Source of the DNA: Methanothermococcus okinawensis
GTDB lineage: Archaea > AGJL01 > Methanococci > Methanococcales > Methanococcaceae
Length of the DNA stretch: 12,020 nucleotides
Assembly (NCBI GenBank): GCA_015661555.1
Contig: DQVW01000057.1
Coordinates: 1-12,020 of the forward strand
Reading direction: 5' to 3'
The translations under genes were made by a program, and so were the position numbers. Within the stretch, counting starts at the first letter, position 1. Every line of letters starts with the position of its first letter. The notes under the pieces were generated by a model. The model did not search any database. It saw nothing but the letters and a program-made list of their open reading frames with translations, and was not told the DNA's origin. This document shows, one piece after another, positions 6,089 to 12,020 of the stretch.

Positions 6089-7209
6089 ACCTTTTTTCTC
6101 TCTATAACCATTAGAGATCTATCGCAACAGGTAAAGCAGGGGTCACAACTTGTTATAATCACCTCTGCATCAGATACGTGATGTCCCCTAAGTATAGCCT
6201 CCATACAGGCCAGATTTGTCACTGTGGGGGTTCTAACCTTTGAGTGGATAACTCTACCCTCACTGTTTACACCGTAGGAGTAGTACACCTGTCCCCTCTG
6301 GGCCTCGTTGTATGTATCTATGGGTTTAAACTCCCTTATCTCGTAGTTAGGGTTGTAAAATCTCTCAGGTAGGTGGTAGAGACCCTTTAACCCCTGTTTT
6401 ATTATTTTACTACTTTCGAAACACTCGTACATCCTTACTAGTACCCTGGATAGAACATCCCCATCATCTAGGATTATCTCCTCAAATTCAAAGGGATCGT
6501 ACTCTGGTACATAACCCATCTTCCTCATATCACATCTTATACCACTACCTCTAGCTGTAGGTCCCAGGGCGTGGTACTTCCCAGCTATCTTTCTATCTAT
6601 CACACCTATATCCTTCATACGGGAGATCAGTAGTGGATCCCTCAAGGTTCTATCTAAAAGTTTCTCCATCTTCTCCTCAAATCTCTCTATTCTCTCTATT
6701 AGGGAGGGTATACGTTTATCTGGGATGTTGCACCTTGGTCTAATCCCCCCTATTATTGGACAGGAGTACTGGATCCTACTTCCACTTATCTCGTAGAGGG
6801 TCTGGAGTATGGGCTCTCTAATCATGAAGGCCCTCATAGCCATGGTCTCATGACCTAGTACCTCGAAGATATGGCCAAAGAGTAAGGTATGTGAGTGTAG
6901 CCTCTCCAACTCCTCCACTATCACCCTTATATAGCTGGCCCTCTCTGGAACCTCTATACCACATCCCATCTCAGTAACCCTAACTGCACACCAGAGATGG
7001 ATATGGGAACATATGCCACATATCTTCTCTGCAAGTATGGTAGCCTTCTCAGGAGGTAATCCCTCCATCAACAACTCCACACCCCTGTAAGTTACCCCTA
7101 TTGTAAGTTCTGCATCTTTTATTATCTCGTCCTCTATAAACAATCTCAACCTGTGAGGCTCAAGGATAGAGGAGTGTATAGGTCCTATAGCTATCTCTCC
7201 CTCATACAT
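6085..7209 (-). CDS. ehbN: Group 4 [NiFe] hydrogenase large subunit, probably energy-converting hydrogenase B subunit N
   Basis: This is the nickel-iron catalytic subunit of a membrane-bound, ion-translocating hydrogenase that reduces ferredoxin with H2. At 374 aa it has the short group 4 form. The N-terminal metal motif is EKICGICSHIH, with C64, C67 and H71; the residue before ICGIC is Lys62 where Arg is more usual. The C-terminal motif is DPCFTCCDR, with C358 and C361. The tail after it is only about ten residues, and Arg364 replaces the His of proteolytically processed hydrogenases, so no maturation cleavage is expected. No other hydrogenase subunits are nearby. In Methanococcales, eha genes are clustered while ehbN can stand alone, which favours EhbN over EhaO; that assignment is inference. 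The start has only a weak ribosome site (GTGATACT). Its 3' end overlaps the marker protein 2 stop. Confidence 0.85.
   Translation of the reverse strand: MYEGEIAIGPIHSSILEPHRLRLFIEDEIIKDAELTIGVTYRGVELLMEGLPPEKATILAEKICGICSHIHLWCAVRVTEMGCGIEVPERASYIRVIVEELERLHSHTLLFGHIFEVLGHETMAMRAFMIREPILQTLYEISGSRIQYSCPIIGGIRPRCNIPDKRIPSLIERIERFEEKMEKLLDRTLRDPLLISRMKDIGVIDRKIAGKYHALGPTARGSGIRCDMRKMGYVPEYDPFEFEEIILDDGDVLSRVLVRMYECFESSKIIKQGLKGLYHLPERFYNPNYEIREFKPIDTYNEAQRGQVYYSYGVNSEGRVIHSKVRTPTVTNLACMEAILRGHHVSDAEVIITSCDPCFTCCDRSLMVIERKKV
6092..6097 (+). terminator. Possible oligo-T terminator for marker protein 2, inside the 3' end of ehbN
   Basis: Four bases after the plus-strand TAA comes CTTTTTTC. On the other strand these bases encode the lysines at the end of EhbN. 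Since the two genes leave no intergenic space, this T6 run may be the terminator for the sirC-marker protein 2 transcript. The evidence is only the T-run and its place. Confidence 0.35.
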
Positions 7210-7221
7210 AGTATCACATAA

Positions 7222-7230
7222 ATCTATAAT
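7222..7230 (+). promoter_or_regulatory. Possible TATA-like element for pth
   Basis: ATCTATAAT lies about 45 nt before the pth ATG in the 62-nt divergent gap. It has the right distance for a short leader containing GGGAGAG. The whole gap is AT-rich, so confidence is low. Confidence 0.25.
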
Positions 7231-7243
7231 GATAACTATAGGG

Positions 7244-7253
7244 AATATTAAAA
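7244..7253 (-). promoter_or_regulatory. Possible TATA-like element for ehbN
   Basis: The minus strand reads TTTTAATATT about 35-45 nt upstream of the ehbN ATG. A start site about 25 nt downstream would give a leader of about 15 nt. The match to the archaeal TATA consensus is moderate. Confidence 0.28.
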
Positions 7254-7271
7254 TCTTTTTTATGGGAGAGT

Positions 7272-7622
7272 ATGTACAAACAGGTTATCGTTGTCAGGAC
7301 AGATCTAGGTATGGGTAAGGGAAAGATTGCAGCTCAGGCCTGTCACGCCTCCATAGAGGCCTTTATAAAGGCACAGAGGGAGTGTCCAGAGGTAGTTGAA
7401 AAGTGGTTAAAGGAGGGACAGAAGAAGGTTGTGGTAAAGGTGAAATCTGAGGAGGAGCTTATGGAGGTATTCAGGGAGGCGTTGTTGGAGGGACTACCCT
7501 GTAGTTTAATAAGAGATGCTGGAAGAACTCAACTGACACCTGGGACCTGTACCGCAGTTGCCATAGGTCCTGAGAGGGAGGAGAGGATAGATAAAATAAC
7601 TGGGAAGTTGAAACTACTTTAA
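7272..7622 (+). CDS. pth: Peptidyl-tRNA hydrolase, archaeal/eukaryotic type (Pth2)
   Basis: Pth2 cleaves peptidyl-tRNA released from stalled ribosomes and so recycles tRNA. The 116-aa product is full length for the family. The active-site pattern is complete: K18 in GKGKIAAQACHA (15-26), D82 and T86 in IRDAGRTQ (80-87), and T94 in GTCT (91-94). The spacing of D, T and T matches the known archaeal Pth2 active site. The ATG follows GGGAGAGT. It is first in a tight plus-strand run: the HhH glycosylase starts 10 nt after the stop. Confidence 0.96.
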   Translation: MYKQVIVVRTDLGMGKGKIAAQACHASIEAFIKAQRECPEVVEKWLKEGQKKVVVKVKSEEELMEVFREALLEGLPCSLIRDAGRTQLTPGTCTAVAIGPEREERIDKITGKLKLL

Positions 7623-7631
7623 GGGATTGCA

Positions 7632-8294
7632 ATGGATCTTATGGATATTTACAATAGATTGCTCTCCCACTTTGGACCTCAAAATTGGTGGCCTGCCGAG
7701 ACCCCCTACGAGGTTGTGGTAGGTGCCATACTAACTCAGAATACCTCCTGGAGAAATGTAGAGAGGGCTATAGAAAACCTCAGGAGAAACAACCTACTTG
7801 AGGAGAGGAGGATATTAGATACTCCCCTTAAAAGGTTGAGAGAGCTTATTAGGCCTGCAGGATTTTACAATATAAAGAGTAAGAGGTTGAAGGATGTCAC
7901 AGCCTATATAGTGGATAACTACGGAAGTACAGAAGGGTTAAAGAGGTGTAATAAAGATCTCTATAGATTGAGGGAGGAACTCCTCTCCATTAAAGGTGTA
8001 GGGAGGGAGACTGCAGATACCATACTACTCTACAGTTTAGAGAGACCTATATTTGTAGTGGATAACTACACAAGGAGGATATTCAGTAGATATGGAGTTA
8101 TAGAGGGGGATCTAGATTACGACAGTATTCGTACATTTTTTGAAGGGAGTATTCCAAGGGACCTGGAGATCTACAAGGAGTACCATGCACTTATAGTTCA
8201 ACTGGGAAAGACCTTCTGTAAAAAGAGATCTCCTAGATGTGAGGGATGCCCCCTCTTTAAAGGATGTAAAAGGCTGATCTCTCCTGAGGGATAG
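7632..8294 (+). CDS. HhH-GPD DNA glycosylase with [4Fe-4S] cluster, MagIII/MJ1434-like, probably monofunctional
   Basis: This base-excision repair enzyme of the endonuclease III superfamily is 220 aa. The helix-hairpin-helix is LLSIKGVGRETAD at 117-129, and the catalytic Asp is D144 in FVVDNYTRR. Four cysteines, C196, C203, C206 and C212, have the C-X6-C-X2-C-X5-C spacing of the iron-sulfur loop. The position of the endonuclease III catalytic lysine is Glu126, so it should remove bases without the lyase step. The N-terminal NWWPAETPYEVVVGAILTQN and PAGFYN at 75-80 resemble MagIII-type 3-methyladenine glycosylases and M. jannaschii MJ1434, reported as a uracil-DNA glycosylase. The substrate cannot be decided here. 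ATG at 7632 or 7641 could each be the start; neither has a strong ribosome site. Confidence 0.88.
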   Translation: MDLMDIYNRLLSHFGPQNWWPAETPYEVVVGAILTQNTSWRNVERAIENLRRNNLLEERRILDTPLKRLRELIRPAGFYNIKSKRLKDVTAYIVDNYGSTEGLKRCNKDLYRLREELLSIKGVGRETADTILLYSLERPIFVVDNYTRRIFSRYGVIEGDLDYDSIRTFFEGSIPRDLEIYKEYHALIVQLGKTFCKKRSPRCEGCPLFKGCKRLISPEG

Positions 8295-8295
8295 A

Positions 8296-9747
8296 ATGGA
8301 ATTTCTTGAGAGAATACTTCGTATCTTTAAGAAAAGTCCTAAAATAGCCTATGCAAGAGCCCAAAGTGTAGACCTAATAGAGTTAAAGAGAAACCCCTAT
8401 TACATAGTGGCATCTGTGGAGTTGGGAAATACCACTACAAAGTCCATAGTTACTGCAACAAACATGGACACTGGTAACACCTACATCGTCAGTAAGTACG
8501 TGAGGATGACAAGGGAGGTAAGGCCTCCAAAGAAGGGAGAGGAGGTATTTGGGAAAACTATCTGGGGTGTGGAGCTTACCAAGGAGTCAGTTGCAGAGAT
8601 GGTAAGGGATGTATTACTGGGAGCTCTGAGAAGGGGTAATCTCACAGTGGAGGATCTTCACTTCGTAGTTAGAAGTACTGGAGTTACTGCAGGTTTTGCC
8701 ACCCCAGAGGAGGTAACTAACATGATAATAGCCCTTGCAGAGGGGTGCTTAAAGGCTGGAGTTCCTCCCTCAAAGATGACCCCTGCCATGAGTAAGAGCC
8801 AACTTCCAAAGCCCTTTGACAGGTACAGTCTCATGGATAAGGTTATATTCGACGGTGCAGTTACAGGGGTGCTCCCTCCTACAGGTAAGGAGGTTGTAGC
8901 CAACGAGATGGAGGGGGAGTTGGTAACTGCGGGGATAAAGGTAGGGGCGAAGTGGACCCATGTAGATTTTAGAAACCCCTGTATGAGTATAGACTTTGGT
9001 ACAACACTTGCAGGCAGGATAACAGATGACAGTAAACCCTATGCACATGTAGTTGGCAATCTATGTGGGCTCGCAGGTGCCATTGCAGATAGTATAGTTA
9101 GAGGCAGTGGATTGGTAAGTAGGGAAAAAGGTGCAGTGTTGGATATAAAAGATAAAGGGGGTAAAATAGATAGGGAACTTGCAGAGGAGTACGGGGAGGA
9201 GATACATAGGTATATAAAAATCTGTGAGGTTCCCAAAGGTGTTAAGAGGTTTGGAACTGTCCCTGTAGATCCAGAGAGTGCAGAGAAAGCTGGGACAACC
9301 CTTATAGGCTGTGATGTGGGGGAGAATGGAAGTGACCTCCCCAAGTTGGAGGAGATTGGGAGGAGGATTCTGGAGGAGAGTAATATCCCAACTCTACTCT
9401 ACACCTTGGATGTGGTATCTGCAAAGACTACTGAGAGACTTGTAAAGTTGGCATGGGATAAGGGACTCATAAGTGATAGAAGTGCCCTTGGTATAACTGG
9501 AAGGGCAGGGATAACTGGAGAAAAACCTAGATTGATACTGGAGAGACTAAGTGGGTTAGATATATGGGATAAACCTGAGGACAACCTGGTATTTGTTGAG
9601 GATGGTCTTGCACTGGGGGCCAGTATCATGGCCAGGTGTATGAACTGTCTAGGTACCCCTCAGAATCCAGTGGGGGGAAATAGGGGAGACAGGTGTATAC
9701 TGGGGGAGAGAAGAAGGTGGCAGAAGGAGAGAGGCATGATAAGGTAA
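8296..9747 (+). CDS. Methanogenesis marker protein 14 (ASKHA/RACE-like ATPase family)
   Basis: This 483-aa protein resembles methanogenesis marker protein 14, related to the ATP-dependent reductive activators of corrinoid enzymes (RACE proteins such as RamA). It has two phosphate-binding-like motifs of the actin/Hsp70 fold: VELGNTTTKS at 41-50 and SIDFGTTLAG at 231-240. A further segment, EDGLALGAS at 435-443, fits the adenosine motif. Unlike RamA, I see no ferredoxin-type cysteine cluster at either end, so an electron donor would have to be a separate protein. Function is unproven; a role in activating a low-potential cofactor is inference from the fold. The ATG comes one base after the glycosylase stop, with GAGGGAT upstream inside that gene, so the pair is probably translationally coupled. 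Confidence 0.82.
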   Translation: MEFLERILRIFKKSPKIAYARAQSVDLIELKRNPYYIVASVELGNTTTKSIVTATNMDTGNTYIVSKYVRMTREVRPPKKGEEVFGKTIWGVELTKESVAEMVRDVLLGALRRGNLTVEDLHFVVRSTGVTAGFATPEEVTNMIIALAEGCLKAGVPPSKMTPAMSKSQLPKPFDRYSLMDKVIFDGAVTGVLPPTGKEVVANEMEGELVTAGIKVGAKWTHVDFRNPCMSIDFGTTLAGRITDDSKPYAHVVGNLCGLAGAIADSIVRGSGLVSREKGAVLDIKDKGGKIDRELAEEYGEEIHRYIKICEVPKGVKRFGTVPVDPESAEKAGTTLIGCDVGENGSDLPKLEEIGRRILEESNIPTLLYTLDVVSAKTTERLVKLAWDKGLISDRSALGITGRAGITGEKPRLILERLSGLDIWDKPEDNLVFVEDGLALGASIMARCMNCLGTPQNPVGGNRGDRCILGERRRWQKERGMIR

Positions 9748-10530
9748 TTATCCAATATACCTTAGATCCTCCTCTCTCTGTCTCTTATCCTTCTCCCTAA
9801 TCATTAGATGCCCCTGCTCCAACTGTTTCTCAAATCTCCTGATTCTCTCTAAGAAGGCCTCCATCTCCCTAGCCCTCTTCTCCAACTCTCCCATATCTAT
9901 CTCAATGTTGAGCACCTTGGCAAGTACCTCTAACACCTTCCTTGCAGATTTTGGATCTATAAGGTAGCCAGGGGTCTCACCCATGAGACATGCCCCTTCA
10001 ATACCCATTAACTTGGAGAATGTTAACATCAAACCTGCAGCACCTACTATACCCCCACCATCTGCCCTGAAAAGTGCACCATGTGCCTTTATCCTTTCTG
10101 CAAGTTCCTTTGAGGTAGCTGCAACGTAGACTAAAGGATCTTCCTTTATACGCCCTATACCAAATCCACCAAGGGTGTAGGTTATCCTTGCACCGTACTT
10201 AATACCAATCTCAACTAGCCTCTCGGAAAGTTGATACTGCCCTATAGGTGACAGGGCCTGGGTATTTCCTGTAACCACTATCATAGGTATAGGCTCCCTT
10301 ATAATATAGATCTCGTTGTTCATACTCTCTATGGTACCGTCCTCGTTTACCAGTACCTGAGGGGGGAAATCGTAACAGTAAAGTTCTAGGACCTTTTCCC
10401 CCTGAAACTCCTGTATAAGATGCTCCGCTGCTATCCTACCAACATGACCTATACCTGGAAGTCCCTCTATAAGTACTGCATCCTTCAGAGGTTCAACCTT
10501 CTTTATTACCCTCTCAATAATCTTCACCAT
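9748..10530 (-). CDS. PAC2-family proteasome assembly chaperone homologue
   Basis: This 260-aa protein belongs to the archaeal PAC2 family, which includes PbaB-type chaperones that bind proteasome alpha subunits. Landmarks are LIEGLPGIGHVGRIA at about 20-34, TLGGFGIGRI near the middle, and a Gly/Ala-rich stretch ADGGGIVGAAG. The C-terminus is a charged helix, probably a coiled coil (about 205-255), ending DLRYIG. The final residues are not a standard HbYX motif, since Tyr is third from the end. I chose the ATG at 10528-10530: AGGTG lies five bases upstream. The GTG two codons earlier would lie in that ribosome site. The stop abuts the marker protein 14 stop. NurA lies upstream in the same direction across 61 nt and may be co-transcribed. 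Confidence 0.85.
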   Translation of the reverse strand: MVKIIERVIKKVEPLKDAVLIEGLPGIGHVGRIAAEHLIQEFQGEKVLELYCYDFPPQVLVNEDGTIESMNNEIYIIREPIPMIVVTGNTQALSPIGQYQLSERLVEIGIKYGARITYTLGGFGIGRIKEDPLVYVAATSKELAERIKAHGALFRADGGGIVGAAGLMLTFSKLMGIEGACLMGETPGYLIDPKSARKVLEVLAKVLNIEIDMGELEKRAREMEAFLERIRRFEKQLEQGHLMIREKDKRQREEDLRYIG

Positions 10531-10591
10531 AGTCACACCTTAAATTTTTTAAAGAAAGTTATAGTTTTTGCCATTATTAATCTTTATTGTT

Positions 10592-11707
10592 TTAGATTAC
10601 CATGTCCCTGTCTCTACTGTCGTACAACTTCAACAACTTGGCACAGATCTCCATATCCTTATCACTGATCTTTACATCTTCATGACTTCTCCTAAGTATA
10701 TAGGGATACCCTCCTACAGATATCTCATTTAAGTTTGTGAAGAACTTCTCCTCTAACTTCTTAAAGGATGTGATATTCAGGACCCCTCCCCTACTGTCCA
10801 GCCTAACAAACTGATAGTACAACTGAGGGATGTGGAGATGGAACCTCTTTAAGTAATGTATACTGTAGTAGATGTTGTACTCTACCTCCTTTCTATCTGC
10901 CAGATTTATGGGCTTAGAGTATCCAGTACCCTCCACACTGGAGAAGATACCTATGTCTGGGAGGGTTTTAAAGAGGGAATTTCCATTGCCGTTGTACCTC
11001 TTGAAGTATATACTCATCTTGGAGGTTTTAGATACCCCTATAAATTTATCCCTGTATTTTTCAACGATCTCCCTTAGTAACACTATGTACTCCACCTGTT
11101 CCAGGATGATCCTAAGTTTCTCATCTTCAGCATTTCTCACTGTAGTAGTTACAGGTGTCAACCTGTTGGCAGCCAGGTCCTGGTAGATCTCATTTTTTAT
11201 CTCTTTTTTATAGTCCCTGTAGTAGTCCAGTATCTCCCCGTAATCCTCTTTTATCTCCCCGTTAATCCTACCTCCATATGTATGGGTCTGTATAATAAGG
11301 GAGTAGAGGGAGCCGTCAAAGAGGTAGTAATCTATGTCCCTGTTTTCAAGGTTCCAAAGTGCAGTTTTCAACTCCATGTTGATCATGTAGAGTTTAAGTC
11401 TATACTCCACGTACCTGTAGGGGAGAACGATACCAGGTTCCCAGAAGGAGATGGAGTCCTCTAACCTCTCCCCTACCTTGTTTGTATAGGATACAGACCC
11501 CACCAGGTAGAGGCATAAATTGATATAGTCTATCTTGTTGAAGCTGCCATCCCCCCCTCCAAAGGTGTAATCAGCCCCGTTACCTTGGAAGTTGCAACTT
11601 ATCCAGCAGTCATTTAAAATCTGTTTCTTATAGTCGATCTCCCTATTTATCCTCTCTATCAACTTGGAGATCTCCTCCTTCCTACTGAGGATGTAGAAAT
11701 ACTTCAA
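10592..11707 (-). CDS. nurA: NurA-family DNA-end-resection nuclease
   Basis: NurA is a Mn-dependent 5'-3' nuclease that acts with the HerA helicase and Mre11-Rad50 in double-strand break repair. The product is 371 aa counted from the TTG at 11705-11707. The family pattern is visible: D53 in GGGDGSFN, E112 in MINMELK, D131 in LFDGS, GVSKTSK around 224-230, then Y334 and H342 eight residues apart in GGYPYILRRSHED. Start choice: an in-frame TAA lies three codons above the GTG at 11714-11716, so only GTG or TTG can serve. AGGTG lies six bases before the TTG and overlaps the GTG, favouring TTG. No herA, mre11 or rad50 is in the window, although these are often linked. Only the PAC2-like gene follows. 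Confidence 0.86.
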   Translation of the reverse strand: MKYFYILSRKEEISKLIERINREIDYKKQILNDCWISCNFQGNGADYTFGGGDGSFNKIDYINLCLYLVGSVSYTNKVGERLEDSISFWEPGIVLPYRYVEYRLKLYMINMELKTALWNLENRDIDYYLFDGSLYSLIIQTHTYGGRINGEIKEDYGEILDYYRDYKKEIKNEIYQDLAANRLTPVTTTVRNAEDEKLRIILEQVEYIVLLREIVEKYRDKFIGVSKTSKMSIYFKRYNGNGNSLFKTLPDIGIFSSVEGTGYSKPINLADRKEVEYNIYYSIHYLKRFHLHIPQLYYQFVRLDSRGGVLNITSFKKLEEKFFTNLNEISVGGYPYILRRSHEDVKISDKDMEICAKLLKLYDSRDRDMVI

Positions 11708-11754
11708 AGGAGACACCTTATCAGTTTATTACTAGATACCAATCTTTTAATATT

Positions 11755-11765
11755 CTTATATATAG
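11755..11765 (-). promoter_or_regulatory. Putative TATA box for nurA
   Basis: The minus strand reads CTATATATAAG about 50 nt upstream of the chosen nurA TTG. A start site about 25 nt downstream leaves a leader of about 25-30 nt that includes AGGTG. The fit to the archaeal TATA consensus is good. Confidence 0.5.
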
Positions 11766-11778
11766 TTTTTATAACAGG

Positions 11779-11788
11779 TATATATAAA
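11779..11788 (+). promoter_or_regulatory. Putative TATA box for the autoantigen p27-like gene
   Basis: TATATATAAA lies about 40-47 nt before the GTG at 11826. A start site about 25 nt downstream gives a short leader that contains the ribosome site GGTGAT. It is about 15 nt from the opposing nurA TATA-like element. Confidence 0.5.
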
Positions 11789-11825
11789 TCTAATCTTTAA
11801 ATAGGATTTTAAAAATGGTGATACC

Positions 11826-12020
11826 GTGAAGGAAAAAGAGAGAGATATTGTAAAGATAGCTGCAGATGAGATGCTAAAAGGCTCAAAGATGCTGGGGGAG
11901 CACTGTAAGGTATGTGGATTCCCCCTGTTCCAGGATAGAGAGGGGAACAAGTACTGTGTATACTGTAGGACCTTGAAGGAGAGGGAAGTTGTTGAAAAAG
12001 AGGTTAAAAGAGAGGTGACA
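11826..12020 (+). CDS. Sjogren's syndrome/scleroderma autoantigen 1 (p27) family zinc-ribbon protein, C-terminus cut by window edge
   Basis: The first 65 residues are present, starting MKEKERDIVK. An N-terminal helix with MLKGSKMLGEHC leads into a zinc ribbon with C27, C30, C44 and C47 (CKVC...CVYC). The GSKML-CxxCGxPLF pattern is typical of the archaeal members of the human autoantigen p27 family. Their molecular role is not established. The downstream part becomes Lys/Glu-rich, probably helical, and runs off the window. The GTG start is supported by GGTGATACC immediately upstream; no in-frame ATG precedes it. Confidence 0.82.
   Translation, partial: MKEKERDIVKIAADEMLKGSKMLGEHCKVCGFPLFQDREGNKYCVYCRTLKEREVVEKEVKREVT

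Noticed and set aside
7224..7241. CTATA...TATAG inverted repeat in the ehbN-pth gap
   Set aside because: Five AT-rich bases per arm in an AT-rich promoter gap is expected by chance.
7632..8294. Classical endonuclease III (Nth)
   Set aside because: The catalytic lysine position is Glu126, and the N-terminal NWWPAETP motif is of the MagIII/MJ1434 type.
1..12020. CRISPR arrays, insertion sequences, tRNA/rRNA genes, C/D or H/ACA guide RNA candidates
   Set aside because: No repeat-spacer pattern, transposase, terminal inverted repeats or tRNA-like fold was seen, and gaps between genes are too short for most of these. Guide RNAs cannot be excluded by eye.

Overview
The window reads as chromosomal DNA from a hydrogenotrophic, probably thermophilic methanogen of the order Methanococcales (Methanocaldococcus, Methanotorris or Methanofervidicoccus-like). 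The evidence is an archaeal TFB, a Gar1 protein, a KlbA-type ATPase carrying the Ala-1 intein known from Methanocaldococcus jannaschii, two 'methanogenesis marker' proteins, a membrane-bound group 4 [NiFe] hydrogenase large subunit, TATA boxes, and GGTG/GGAGG Shine-Dalgarno cores. Arginine is mostly AGA/AGG. Genes are packed tightly, and no gap exceeds 300 bases.

Layout. Bases 1-4286 are all on the minus strand. They read (in transcription order) gar1, tfb, klbA with an in-frame mini-intein, and a tadC/T2SF-type pilus membrane protein cut by the left edge. Bases 4287-4447 are a divergent promoter region with a perfect 9-bp inverted repeat. On the plus strand follow a precorrin-2 dehydrogenase (sirC-like) and methanogenesis marker protein 2. 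These converge on a lone [NiFe] hydrogenase large subunit (probably ehbN, minus); the two stop codons share the tetramer TTAA. A short divergent promoter region leads to a plus-strand trio: pth (Pth2), an iron-sulfur HhH DNA glycosylase, and methanogenesis marker protein 14. The trio converges, with abutting stops, on a minus-strand pair: a PAC2-family proteasome-assembly chaperone and nurA. A last divergent promoter separates nurA from a right-truncated zinc-ribbon protein of the autoantigen p27 family.

How the genes fit together. Gar1 and TFB serve RNA modification and transcription initiation. KlbA and TadC would be the motor and inner-membrane platform of a type IV pilus-like machine. SirC makes sirohydrochlorin, the precursor of coenzyme F430 and other tetrapyrroles. 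Marker proteins 2 and 14 look like ATP-using enzymes (PurM fold and ASKHA fold) of unproven function. EhbN belongs to an energy-converting hydrogenase. The rest is housekeeping: peptidyl-tRNA recycling, DNA repair and proteasome assembly.

No mobile element, CRISPR array, tRNA or rRNA was seen. The region is mostly core genome and I do not see a clear new multi-gene system. The most interesting items are the KlbA intein, the inverted repeat in front of gar1, and the sirC-marker protein 2 pairing.
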